Shown in pieces: positions 23,535-31,875 of a stretch of 64,000 bases of DNA. The first letter of the stretch is position 1, and every line of letters begins with the position of its first letter. Location: the NCBI RefSeq assembly GCF_044142105.1, contig NZ_JBGTYM010000004.1, positions 124,001 to 188,000 of the forward strand. Direction: 5' to 3'. The translations under genes and the position numbers were made by a program. The DNA is from Pseudogemmobacter sp044142105. GTDB taxonomy: Bacteria; Pseudomonadota; Alphaproteobacteria; Rhodobacterales; Rhodobacteraceae. The notes beneath the pieces are model-generated. The model made no database searches, was not told where the DNA came from, and was given only the letters and a program-made list of their open reading frames with translations.

Positions 23535-24212
23535 CTATTCATCTCCGGGAACGCCATAGGACGGCGCCTCGCGCGGGTCCCTGGCGCGCTGGACATAGGC
23601 CGCCATCTGCGGGGCATAGACCTCCCAGGCGCGGGCAAGGATCTCGATCGGCTGCGCCGCCTCGTCCCAGTCGCAGCGCAGCGACGCCACGGGCCAGCTT
23701 TCGCCATCGACGATCAAGAGGCCCGCCGAATGGACCGGCCCCGCCTCGCCGCCCGCCGCCGCACCGGCCTTCAGCCCCGCCATCAGACGGTCGCCGAAGT
23801 CGCCCCTCGCGGCGTTGAAGCCGGCCACCATGGCCTTCGGCACCCCGGTTCCAGCCAGCAGATTGCCGCCCGCGATCACGCCCTCGCCCTCGGCCAGCGC
23901 CCAGATGCCCAGGGTCTTGCCGCCGGAATGGCTGGCAACGCGCCCCTCGCGATCCACGCAGAGAAGCTGGCGATAGTCGACGAAAGGAGCCTCGGCCACG
24001 ACCTGAGCCATGGCCTCGGGCGCCGATGCCCCCCGTTCGATCAGATCCAGAAGGCGCGGCCCCAGAGCGGGATCGGTGATATTCTGGCTCGCCGCCACGC
24101 CCACTCCGGCGCGGGCATGGGCGCAACGGGCGGCAACCGCAGGCGAGGAGGAGGAAATCACCATGCCGAATCGTCCGGTCCGGGCGCAGCGGGCGAGAAG
24201 AGAGAAGGTCAT
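23535..24212 (-). CDS. DUF1028-family protein (Ntn-hydrolase-like)
   Basis: 225 residues. Family signatures are MTFSLLARCARTGRFGMVISSSSPAVAARC at the start (seen in pieces) and VGVAASQNITDPALGPRLLDLIERG. Members are predicted Ntn-type hydrolases without an established substrate and often occur near RidA or oxygenase genes. Here a RidA homologue lies directly upstream (stop at 24272), with a GC hairpin between. A part in the same degradation pathway is inference. Confidence 0.87.
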   Translation of the reverse strand: MTFSLLARCARTGRFGMVISSSSPAVAARCAHARAGVGVAASQNITDPALGPRLLDLIERGASAPEAMAQVVAEAPFVDYRQLLCVDREGRVASHSGGKTLGIWALAEGEGVIAGGNLLAGTGVPKAMVAGFNAARGDFGDRLMAGLKAGAAAGGEAGPVHSAGLLIVDGESWPVASLRCDWDEAAQPIEILARAWEVYAPQMAAYVQRARDPREAPSYGVPGDE

Positions 24213-24231
24213 ACTTGGTCTCTTGCGTCTG

Positions 24232-24258
24232 GCCCCGGGGGGTTTCACACCCCGGGGC
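24232..24258. terminator. GC hairpin between RidA-like gene and DUF1028 gene
   Basis: GCCCCGGGG-N9-CCCCGGGGC, nine pairs with a GGTTTCACA loop. No strong U tract. It may attenuate transcription from the RidA-like gene into DUF1028 rather than end it. Confidence 0.5.
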
Positions 24259-24271
24259 GGGTCCGGGAAAC

Positions 24272-24688
24272 TCAGTCGGGGATGACAGCGGTGGCGTCGA
24301 TCTCGACCAGCCAGTCGGGCCGCGCCAGCGCGACCACGGTCAGGCCGGTGCAGACCGGGTGCACGCCACGGATATATTCGCCCATGGTGCGATAGACCGC
24401 CTCGCGATGGCGCACATCGGTCAGATAAACCACCAGCTTGGTCACATGTTCCATCTTGCCGCCGCATTCCTCGACCAGCTGGCGGATATTCTGCATGACC
24501 TTGTGGGTCTGCTCGACCGGATCATGACTGTCGATGTTCTTGGCCGTGTCGAGATCCTGCGGGCATTGGCCGCGCAGGAAGATCGTGGTCCCGCCCTTGG
24601 CCACCACCGCCTGGGCGAGGTCATTGTCGAGCCGCTGCTCGGGATAGGTGTCCTTGGTGTTGAACTTGCGGTGGCGATAGTGCGCCAT
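24272..24688 (-). CDS. RidA/YjgF-family enamine/imine deaminase
   Basis: 138 residues, standard length. Members hydrolyse reactive enamine/imine intermediates. Features seen: NDLAQAVVAKGGTTIFLRGQCPQDLDT, VTKLVVYLTD, and the C-terminal RPDWLVEIDATAVIP with the conserved Glu. The substitution pattern is of the Rid2/Rid3 sort rather than archetypal RidA, since the conserved Arg of RidA is not obvious. It lies between DUF1028 and the Rieske oxygenase, all on the same strand. Confidence 0.88.
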   Translation of the reverse strand: MAHYRHRKFNTKDTYPEQRLDNDLAQAVVAKGGTTIFLRGQCPQDLDTAKNIDSHDPVEQTHKVMQNIRQLVEECGGKMEHVTKLVVYLTDVRHREAVYRTMGEYIRGVHPVCTGLTVVALARPDWLVEIDATAVIPD

Positions 24689-24712
24689 TGTGGTCCTTTC
24701 AGCCCGATTTCT

Positions 24713-25063
24713 TCAGGCGTCGGTTGCGAAATGATTCTGGGCGAAGAAGGTAAACCTCTGCGCCACAGGGGAAAGCTGGATCGTCTCAACCGCCCCGGTC
24801 AGAACATGATGGGTTCCAAGCTGCGTGGCACTGGCGGCGCGGCAGTCAACGGCGGCAAGGCGGGCCGCCATCCGCGACATGGCCGAGATGAATTGATCGC
24901 GCAACCGCGGCGCAGCATCGCGGGCGCGGATCGCCGGGCTTCGGGAGCCGGACAAAGGGACGATCAAGGCGGCGGACATGGCGGGTGCTTTCACGAAGGC
25001 CCGGGTCAGGCCGGGCGGATTGCGGACATCCCCCCTGCGGCGAACTGTCAGACCTTCTGACAT
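24713..25063 (-). pseudogene. Truncated flavin-reductase-like gene
   Basis: 116 codons. The C-terminal 50 residues (ARLAAVDCRAASATQLGTHHV, then LTGAVETIQL...FAQNHFATDA) resemble the end of FMN-dependent flavin reductases (DCR...GTHxVxxGxV). The N-terminal half with the flavin-binding strands that should precede them is missing, and the existing N-terminal sequence is not similar. A normal member has about 160-170 residues. It lies between RidA and the Rieske oxygenase and may once have supplied its electrons. An alternative is that this is a fast-evolving small protein. Confidence 0.45.
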
Positions 25064-25110
25064 GCTCTTGCGCCTGCCTGAGACTGGAATCGTCAATATT
25101 TCTCTACGAT

Positions 25111-26244
25111 TTATGGCACACGGGCCGCGATCCAGCTTGCGAATTCGAAATTCGGCCGTTCCAGATGCGACAGGGCGCCGGGCGCCGAGAGTCCGGCCTT
25201 GAGCCCGCGGAACACCCGTTCGACGCATCCCTTGTCCTCGACATTGACATCGTCAAGCAACGCCCGCACGGCAGCAAGATGCGCCTCGGCCTCGGGGTCG
25301 GCGCACCATTCCTCGCTCATCCCGCCACCGAACAGCACATTCACATGGTCCGGCCCGTCCGGCGTCAGGCTGAGATACCAGAAATAGCCCGGCGTCAGCG
25401 TGATCATCAGCGAGGGATAGATCGAGAGAAGCCAGGTGATCCGGCGCTGGTCGCCCGTCAGTGTCGTGTTCGACGGATGGGCCAGGGCCAGCGGCAGCGA
25501 GTCGTTCTTGACGATCCAGTGATAGTTGAAGGCCGGAAAACCCTCGGGGCAGGTCATTTTCAGCAGGTCGACCGTGCCGCCGATGGTGCCGGAATGGCAG
25601 ACCGGCAGATGGTAGCTTTCCATGAAATTCTCGGCCAGAACCTTCCAGTTGGTGTTCCAGCGGAATTCCTGGCGGAAATGTTCCCGATAGCTGGCCATGT
25701 CGAGATAGCCGACAAGGTTCTCGACATCCTTCAGAACCTCGGCCGGATCGGGCGCTTCGGGGTTGAGCGTGACCATGATCCAGCCCAGCCAGTCGGCGAC
25801 CCGCACCTTCGGCAATGCGACCTGGTCCTTGCAGAAGCCCTCGTTCAGCGTCATCGCGGGCGCGCCCCGCAATGTGCCGTCAAGGTTGTAGGTCCAGGCG
25901 TGATAGGGGCAGACGATCGAGCGCGTATTGCCCCGCCCTTCCAGAAGCGTGCTCATCCGGTGGCGGCAGACGTTGGACAGGCCGCGCAATTGGCCCTCGC
26001 GGTCGCGCAGGATGATCACCGGTTCACCCGAGATCTCCATCGTCATGTAATCGCCCGGATTGGCCAGCGCGTCGGCGCGCCCCGCACAGAGCCATTCCTT
26101 CGCGAAGATATGCTCCTGCTCGGCGCGGGCGAACTCTTCCGAGACATAGACGGACTTCGGCATGGCGCGGGCGCGTTCGAAGGGCGCCGCCACGTTGGCA
26201 CGCAATTCCTCGATCGGGGTCAGGGCGGGGTCATGGCTGGTCAT
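25111..26244 (-). CDS. Rieske non-haem iron oxygenase, alpha subunit
   Basis: 377 residues. Terminal oxygenase that activates O2 at a mononuclear iron fed by a [2Fe-2S] centre. Rieske ligands: Cys93 and His95 in CRHRMSTL, Cys112 and His115 in CPYHAWTY. The iron site includes His212 and His217 in ENFMESYHLPVCH. The start is the ATG ending at 26244 with GAGG upstream. The best general fit is the choline/betaine/carnitine-monooxygenase-like branch, but the substrate is unassigned. No beta subunit or intact reductase is next to it; only a truncated flavin-reductase-like gene. Confidence 0.88.
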   Translation of the reverse strand: MTSHDPALTPIEELRANVAAPFERARAMPKSVYVSEEFARAEQEHIFAKEWLCAGRADALANPGDYMTMEISGEPVIILRDREGQLRGLSNVCRHRMSTLLEGRGNTRSIVCPYHAWTYNLDGTLRGAPAMTLNEGFCKDQVALPKVRVADWLGWIMVTLNPEAPDPAEVLKDVENLVGYLDMASYREHFRQEFRWNTNWKVLAENFMESYHLPVCHSGTIGGTVDLLKMTCPEGFPAFNYHWIVKNDSLPLALAHPSNTTLTGDQRRITWLLSIYPSLMITLTPGYFWYLSLTPDGPDHVNVLFGGGMSEEWCADPEAEAHLAAVRALLDDVNVEDKGCVERVFRGLKAGLSAPGALSHLERPNFEFASWIAARVP

Positions 26245-26397
26245 CGGTGGCCTCGCGAAGGGCTGGGGGCTGGGGCAACGGCGCAGCGGCAAGGGCGCTT
26301 CCTCGGGCAGTCACGTCACGCAAAGGGTGTCGCCCGGATTCATCTTTGGCAAAAGCATCAAGTGACGCAGCCGTGGTTAGGATGCTCCTAAGCCAGG

Positions 26398-27045
26398 TCA
26401 ACCCGCGGGGAACATCTCGCGGATCGCGGCTTCAAAGGTGCGGGCCAGCACCGGCATCGCCTCGGCCTCGTAATGGATGCCATCAAGAGGCGAGACCTGC
26501 ACATGCTGCCCGGCATTCAGAAAGGCCACGCCCTGCCGCTCGGCGGCGGCGGCAATGCGCGGGGCAAGGCCCTGCGACTTGGCGGCCCCGCCGGCGAAGA
26601 TTTCGGCCAGGCAGCCGGTCTCGGTGATCGGCGGCGGAGCGACCAGCAGGACCTGCGGCGCGGCGCCCTCGGGGCCGCACTCGCTGCGCAGGATCAGCCG
26701 GACCATGTTTTCCAACGACAGCGCGATGTCCATCGCGTTGACGCTGAAGCGTTCCTTCAGGTCATTGGTGCCCAACATCAAGAGCACGAGGTCGACGGGC
26801 TTGTGGCTTTCCAATATCGCAAGAAGCACCCGCATCCCGTTCCTGTGCGCACCCTCGACCGGGTCGTCATGCACCACGGTGCGGCCAGGATGGCCCTCGG
26901 CAATCACCTCCCAGCCCGGCAGGGCCTGGGCAAGCTGGTCGGTCCAGCGGTCTTTGCGGGCAAAGCGGCCATTGCCCGCCAGGGTCTCCATCGGCCTGGT
27001 GCCATGGGTGTTGCTGTCGCCAAAGCAAAGGAGCGTGCGGGTCAC
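26398..27045 (-). CDS. SGNH/GDSL hydrolase
   Basis: 215 residues. Esterase/lipase-type hydrolase with block I LCFGDSNTHG (nucleophile Ser), block III GTNDLKERF and block V DGIHYE (Asp-x-x-His). No signal peptide, so cytoplasmic. The start is GTG ending at 27045, overlapping the stop of the upstream SDR gene by 4 nt (GTGA). The pair probably acts on one substrate; ArcA/aryl esterase-like homologues are common in this group. The natural substrate is unknown. Confidence 0.88.
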   Translation of the reverse strand: MTRTLLCFGDSNTHGTRPMETLAGNGRFARKDRWTDQLAQALPGWEVIAEGHPGRTVVHDDPVEGAHRNGMRVLLAILESHKPVDLVLLMLGTNDLKERFSVNAMDIALSLENMVRLILRSECGPEGAAPQVLLVAPPPITETGCLAEIFAGGAAKSQGLAPRIAAAAERQGVAFLNAGQHVQVSPLDGIHYEAEAMPVLARTFEAAIREMFPAG

Positions 27046-27806
27046 GGGGTCACCTCATAGGGCCAATTGGCCTGGGAAAAGGCGCCGCCATCGACCCAGA
27101 GCGTCTGTCCGGTGACAAAGGCGGCGGCTTCGGAGATCAGGAACAAGAGCGGCCCGGCCAGATCGCCGGGCTGGCCCACGCGGCGCAGCGGGGTAACGCG
27201 GGCCCAGGTTGCGGCGTAATCCCCGGCTTCGGCGGCGGTGCGGTCGGTCGCGATGGCACCGGGGGCCAGGCAATTGACGCGAATGCCATGGGGCCCCAGT
27301 TCGATGGCCGAGACCTTGGTGAATTGCTCGATCCCGCCCTTCGAAGCGGTGTAATCCACCAGGCGGGGGAACGCCTGCTTGTTGCAGCCCGAGCCGAGAT
27401 TGACGATCGCGCCGCGCTTGCCCGCCGCGATCATGCTGCGCGCCGCGGCCTGGGTGTTCAGGAAAGAGCCGCGCAGATTGGTGCGCATCACCGCATCCCA
27501 TTGCTCGACCCGCAGGTCAAGAAGCGGCGCCCAGGTCTGGATCCCGGCATTGTTCACCAGCGCATCCGGCGCCTCGCCCGCCCAATCGGCGGCTTCGGCA
27601 TGAAAGGACGCGACCTGCGCCTCATCGCCCGCATCCGCCTCCCAGGCGCGGGCGCGGCGGCCCAGCGCGGCGACCCTGTCGCACAATGCGCCAGCCTGTT
27701 CTGCGCTGCCCAGATGGGTGAAGGCGACATCATGCCCTGCCCCGGCCAGCGCGAGGACCAGACTTTGCCCGATGGCCGAGGTTCCGGCCGTGACGATTGC
27801 GAACAT
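27042..27806 (-). CDS. Short-chain dehydrogenase/reductase (SDR)
   Basis: 254 residues. NAD(P)-binding Rossmann enzyme; the glycine motif appears as VTAGTSAIGQSL (TGxxxGIG is slightly altered), with NNAG in ALVNNAGIQ, Ser in NLGSGCNKQ and the catalytic YxxxK in DYTASKGG. The C-terminus VTGQTLWVDGGAF is standard. The start is the ATG ending at 27806 with GGAGG. Coupled to the SGNH hydrolase gene by a 4-nt overlap. The substrate is not predicted. Confidence 0.9.
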   Translation of the reverse strand: MFAIVTAGTSAIGQSLVLALAGAGHDVAFTHLGSAEQAGALCDRVAALGRRARAWEADAGDEAQVASFHAEAADWAGEAPDALVNNAGIQTWAPLLDLRVEQWDAVMRTNLRGSFLNTQAAARSMIAAGKRGAIVNLGSGCNKQAFPRLVDYTASKGGIEQFTKVSAIELGPHGIRVNCLAPGAIATDRTAAEAGDYAATWARVTPLRRVGQPGDLAGPLLFLISEAAAFVTGQTLWVDGGAFSQANWPYEVTP

Positions 27807-27933
27807 GCCCCCTCCGAAGCCCTTGCGCCGCCACCCTAGCGGGCGCGGCGCCCGGGCGGAACTCCCCTTGGCGGCGGTTGCATGGCGGCCAGCCACCGGC
27901 CTTCGGCCTCCCCCCGAAGATCCCGCCGGGGCG

Positions 27934-29634
27934 TCAGGGGATGATCTCGAACCTGTCCACATCGACCATGCCATGATCGGTGATCTTCAGATGCGGGATC
28001 ACCGGCAAGGCCAGGAAGGCAAGCTGAAGGAAGGGTTCTTCCAAAGTGACGCCCAGGGATCGCGCGGCAGCGCGCAGGGCGACCAGCTTGTCGCGGACCT
28101 CTTCGAAGGACAGAAGGCTCATCAGCCCGGCGACGGGCAGGGCCAGTTCGGCCAGAACCTTGCCGCCCTCGATCACCACGAAGCCGCCCTCGATATGGCC
28201 CAGGCGGTTGGCGGCCAGCGCCATGTCGGCATAATCGGCGCCCACAACGGCGATGTTGTGATGGTCATGGCAGACGGTCGAGGCGATCGCGCCCTTCTGC
28301 AGCCCGAAGCCCTTGACGAACCCTGTCGCCCGGTTGCCGTTCTTGCCGTGCCGCTCGATCACCGCGATCTTCACCAGATCACGCGCAAGGTCGGGCCGCT
28401 TGTCGCCATCCACCGGGGGAATGGTGAAGGTCAGGTGTTCGGTGATGATCTTGCCGGGCAGGATGCCGATCACCGGCGTCTCGGCGCGGTTGCCGCCGGT
28501 GCGGAAATCCTGCGCCGTCACGGGCGGGGCTTTGACCGACTGCCGCGCGACCGGAGCGGTCGTCGGACGCGCCGCAAATTCCTGTGGCGTCAGCTCGACC
28601 CCAGCGGCAAATACCATGGCGGCATGACAGGTCTCCAGCCCGTCGATCACAGCGATATCGGCCCGCTTGCCCGGCGCGATCAAGCCGCGATCCTTCAGCC
28701 CGAAAGCCTCGGCCGCCGACAGGCTGGCGGCGCGGTAGACCGCAAGCGGCGGCGCGCCCAGCGCGATCGCGGTACGGATCATGTAGTCGAGATGGCCATG
28801 TTCCGCGATGTCCAGCGGGTTGCGGTCGTCGGTGCAGAGGCACAGATAGGGCGAATGTCGCTCTGTGAGCAGGGATGCCAGGGCGTGCAGGTCCTTCGAG
28901 ACCGAGCCTTCGCGGATCAGCACCCGCATTCCCTTGCGCAGCTTCTCCAACCCTTCCTCGGCTGTGGTCGCCTCATGTTCGGTGCGGATGCCCGCCGCGA
29001 TATAGCCGTTCAGATCCAGCCCGCGCAAAAGCGGTGAATGCCCGTCGATATGGCGGCCCCGGAAGGCTTCCAGCTTCGCGAGGCAGCCTGGATCCTTCAT
29101 CAGGACGCCGGGAAAGTTCATGAACTCGGCCAGGCCGATCACCTTGGGGTGGTGCATCAGCGGCACCAGATCCGCGGCCTCAAGCCGCGCCCCCGCCGTC
29201 TCCATATGGGTCGAGGGCACGCAAGACGAAAGCTGGACACGGATATCGATCAGGGTCTGGGCGGCACAGGCGAGGAAGTAATCGATCCCCGTCAGGCCGC
29301 AGACATTGGCGATCTCATGCGGGTCGCAGATGGCGGTGGTCACGCCGCGCGGGCCAACGCAGCGGTCGAACTCATGCGGGGTGACGAGCGAGGATTCGAT
29401 ATGCAGATGGGTGTCGATGAAACCGGGCACCAGCACCTTGCCGGTGACGTCGATCTCGCGCCTGCCCGAATAGCTGCCGAACGTGCCGACGATCGTGTCG
29501 CCGCAGATGGCGACGTCGGTCTCGACCAGTTCGCCGGTGATCAGGTCGAAGACCCGTCCGCCTTTCAGCACCAGATCGGCGGGGGCAAGGCCCCGGCCCT
29601 GATCGATCAGGTCGGAAAGCGGGGGCTGTGGCAT
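27934..29634 (-). CDS. ade: Adenine deaminase
   Basis: 566 residues. Amidohydrolase converting adenine to hypoxanthine. Metal motif DTHLHIESSL after the GKVLVPGFI strand, CDPHEIANVCG, then LCTDDRNP with the catalytic Asp. The C-terminal Ade-specific domain with STVCHDHHNIAVVG follows. It supplies hypoxanthine for the xanthine dehydrogenase encoded at 37.3 kb. It is divergent from a DMT transporter (89 bp between starts), which may move a related metabolite. Confidence 0.94.
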   Translation of the reverse strand: MPQPPLSDLIDQGRGLAPADLVLKGGRVFDLITGELVETDVAICGDTIVGTFGSYSGRREIDVTGKVLVPGFIDTHLHIESSLVTPHEFDRCVGPRGVTTAICDPHEIANVCGLTGIDYFLACAAQTLIDIRVQLSSCVPSTHMETAGARLEAADLVPLMHHPKVIGLAEFMNFPGVLMKDPGCLAKLEAFRGRHIDGHSPLLRGLDLNGYIAAGIRTEHEATTAEEGLEKLRKGMRVLIREGSVSKDLHALASLLTERHSPYLCLCTDDRNPLDIAEHGHLDYMIRTAIALGAPPLAVYRAASLSAAEAFGLKDRGLIAPGKRADIAVIDGLETCHAAMVFAAGVELTPQEFAARPTTAPVARQSVKAPPVTAQDFRTGGNRAETPVIGILPGKIITEHLTFTIPPVDGDKRPDLARDLVKIAVIERHGKNGNRATGFVKGFGLQKGAIASTVCHDHHNIAVVGADYADMALAANRLGHIEGGFVVIEGGKVLAELALPVAGLMSLLSFEEVRDKLVALRAAARSLGVTLEEPFLQLAFLALPVIPHLKITDHGMVDVDRFEIIP

Positions 29635-29723
29635 GGTCTTCTCCTTTTCCGCCCAGATGATCGCGAAGCGCTGGCGGCGTCCAGAGGGTTGCGGGCGCGG
29701 CGGGGCTGTGAAATGCAGGATAC

Positions 29724-30662
29724 ATGGATCCCCGCCCCGCCCGGCCGCTGCGCGGCATCGCGCTCAAGCTTGTGTCGGTTCTCATCTTCATCGTCATGCA
29801 GGCCTTGATCAAGGCGACCTCGGCGCATGTACCGGGTGGTCAGGCGGTGTTCTTCCGCTCCTTCTTCGCCATCCCGGTGATCGTGGTCTGGCTGCTGTGG
29901 CGCAAGGAGCTGTCGACCGGGCTGCGCACCGCGGATCCGTTCGGCCATTTCTGGCGCGGACTTCTGGGCACGGTTTCGATGGGGCTGGGCTTTTCGGCGC
30001 TGGGGTATCTGCCTTTGCCCGAGGTCACCGCCATCGGCTATGCCGCCCCGCTGCTGACGGTCGTCTTCGCCGCCATGTTTCTGGGCGAGGAGGTGCGGGC
30101 CTTCCGCATCACCGCCGTGGCCCTAGGTCTGGTGGGGGTGCTGATCGTGCTGTCGCCGCGCCTCTCGCTGCTGACCGAGGGCGCGGCCTCCTATCGCGAG
30201 GCCTTTGGCGCGGCGCTGGTGCTGGGCGGCGCGGTCTTCGCGGCACTGGCGCAGGTCTTCGTCCGCAAGCTGGTGATGGCCGAGAAGACGCCCACCATCG
30301 TCTTCTGGTTCTCGGTCACGGCGACGGTCCTGTCGCTGACGACCATCCCTTTCGGCTGGGTCTGGCCGGCGCCGCGCGAGGCTGCGCTTCTGATCGGCGC
30401 CGGGCTACTGGGCGGCGTCGGACAGGTGCTTTTGACCTCGAGCTACCGCGAGGCCGATGCCTCGGTCATCGCGCCCTTCGACTATGCCTCGATGCTGTTC
30501 GCCCTGGCGATCGGCTGGTTCGTCTTTGCCGAGCTGCCAACGGCCACGATGCTGGCGGGGGCGGCGCTGGTGGTGCTGGCGGGCTGCCTGATCATCTGGC
30601 GCGAGCGGCAGCTGGGGCTGAAACGGGCAAGGCAGAGGAAGTCGATGACGCCGAACGGGTGA
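29724..30662 (+). CDS. DMT-superfamily (EamA) transporter
   Basis: 312 residues, ten hydrophobic segments in two EamA halves (first about residues 12-140, second 165-300). AVFFRSFFAIPVI and ALGYLPLPEVTAIGYAAPLLTVVFA are typical EamA features. An inner-membrane exporter or importer of small metabolites; the substrate is unknown. It is divergent from ade, so transport of a purine is a reasonable guess, nothing more. A TGTCCC palindrome lies 21 bp after the stop. Confidence 0.88.
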   Translation: MDPRPARPLRGIALKLVSVLIFIVMQALIKATSAHVPGGQAVFFRSFFAIPVIVVWLLWRKELSTGLRTADPFGHFWRGLLGTVSMGLGFSALGYLPLPEVTAIGYAAPLLTVVFAAMFLGEEVRAFRITAVALGLVGVLIVLSPRLSLLTEGAASYREAFGAALVLGGAVFAALAQVFVRKLVMAEKTPTIVFWFSVTATVLSLTTIPFGWVWPAPREAALLIGAGLLGGVGQVLLTSSYREADASVIAPFDYASMLFALAIGWFVFAELPTATMLAGAALVVLAGCLIIWRERQLGLKRARQRKSMTPNG

Positions 30663-30682
30663 GCCGGAGGCCGCAAGGGCGG

Positions 30683-30701
30683 CTGTCCCACGGTGGGACA
30701 G
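30683..30701. repeat. CTGTCCCA-CGG-TGGGACAG palindrome, copy 2
   Basis: Eight-base arms around CGG, just after the DMT transporter gene and at the left edge of an AT-rich segment. Related to the palindrome at 9431-9447. It could be a terminator stem or a dispersed element. Confidence 0.45.
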
Positions 30702-30822
30702 GGGGTGAGGCGAGGGATTTCAATGGGTTAGGGTGGGCGTTAAGGATTCGGTAATTTAGTCATACGTGCGATCATTCAAAGATTAGAAGAATGGTCGCTC
30801 GACTTCAGAGCGCTGATCGACG

Positions 30823-31704
30823 CTAGCGCAGCACCTTCCTTCGTTCCCGTTTAATATGTCTCGGTAGATTCTTGGCGGGTCCGGGAGAAAACTTAGAATC
30901 CGTACCCCGTCTTTCGTTCCCTGCGTCTGGAAACATCTCCACCATTCGATCAGTTGCCGCGGATATAATTCCTGCTCCAAACTCTAGAACCATTGTCAAG
31001 GCGCCCTGATCAAATGCATTCTTGAGCCCCGTACCGCGACCATCTGGCTCAATGCGATAGAAGGTGAAAGAAAAGACGTGGGCGTATTGTGATAGGTAGT
31101 TGTAGAAGAAATCAAACTCATCTTTTTTCAAACCTGCCGCAAGAATAAGATCGTGCCGCGAGGGAATGTGCAATCTCTCGCCCCTCAGTATCCCAGCCCG
31201 TACAGAGGCGTCTAGAGACTTAAAGTACTCAATGCCGTTCAGCCTATTGATCAACTCAAACTCCTGCGCCTTTAGCCATTCGAGGTCGCCCTCAGATAAC
31301 ATACGGGGGAGGATCGAGATCCTCTTCTTGCAGTCGTAAAGATGCATCACATTAACGTAAGTCCTCTGAATTTCTAAGTCGAAGGGCGCGTCCGCAAGAT
31401 AACGAAAGAGAATATATCCTTCCAAAATAGACCTGGAATACGCGGCGATGGTCGACAAGTCCCAATGCTCGAACTCGCGATGTGCCCATCGCGACTGCGG
31501 TGCGGCACAGATCGTCGAGACTGCATGGCTACAAATTCGGGCGAACACATGCGTCGAATATCCGACTGCTGGAAGCGCAGTCCTGTTCGCCGTCGCCTGC
31601 CCCACAGCAAGCGCCTCGCACGTGGCCGCATCAAAGCGTTTTAGGGCATCGCGATACCTCGCCTGTGGCACTTTTTCTGATCCTGAATCTTTAACGCATC
31701 GCAT
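30823..31704 (-). CDS. Unknown protein in AT-rich island (DUF5677-like features)
   Basis: 293 residues from the ATG ending at 31704, which has GGAAGAG upstream; the frame extends to a TTG at 31800. Codon use and base composition are clearly more AT-rich than in all neighbours, which points to recent acquisition. Mostly alpha-helical, soluble, with a central SRSILEGYILFRYLADAPF and a YLSQYAHVFSFTFYRIEP segment resembling DUF5677-type proteins, and a basic tail (HIKRERRKVLR). No catalytic motif is recognised. It stands alone between a transporter gene and a ParB-like gene, without integrase or transposase. Confidence 0.7.
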   Translation of the reverse strand: MRCVKDSGSEKVPQARYRDALKRFDAATCEALAVGQATANRTALPAVGYSTHVFARICSHAVSTICAAPQSRWAHREFEHWDLSTIAAYSRSILEGYILFRYLADAPFDLEIQRTYVNVMHLYDCKKRISILPRMLSEGDLEWLKAQEFELINRLNGIEYFKSLDASVRAGILRGERLHIPSRHDLILAAGLKKDEFDFFYNYLSQYAHVFSFTFYRIEPDGRGTGLKNAFDQGALTMVLEFGAGIISAATDRMVEMFPDAGNERRGTDSKFSPGPAKNLPRHIKRERRKVLR

Positions 31705-31875
31705 TTTCTCTTCCTGCACTTCTGCAAACCGATATTCAGAACAATAGTGCCAAACCGTGATCAAAGTGTCAGCAGATATTGGGTTTCCGCAAAGGAACAA
31801 ACTTGAAACTGAAAATGTCTTGAGAACAGGCTGCCTGCAGTTCCCGGTCTTGAAATGGTGTTCGAGCCCTCGCCC

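Noticed and set aside
31830..31865. tRNA-like GTGTTCGAGCCC near the right edge of the AT-rich island
   Set aside because: The flanking bases do not form a T-arm or acceptor stem, so no tRNA or attachment site is supported.
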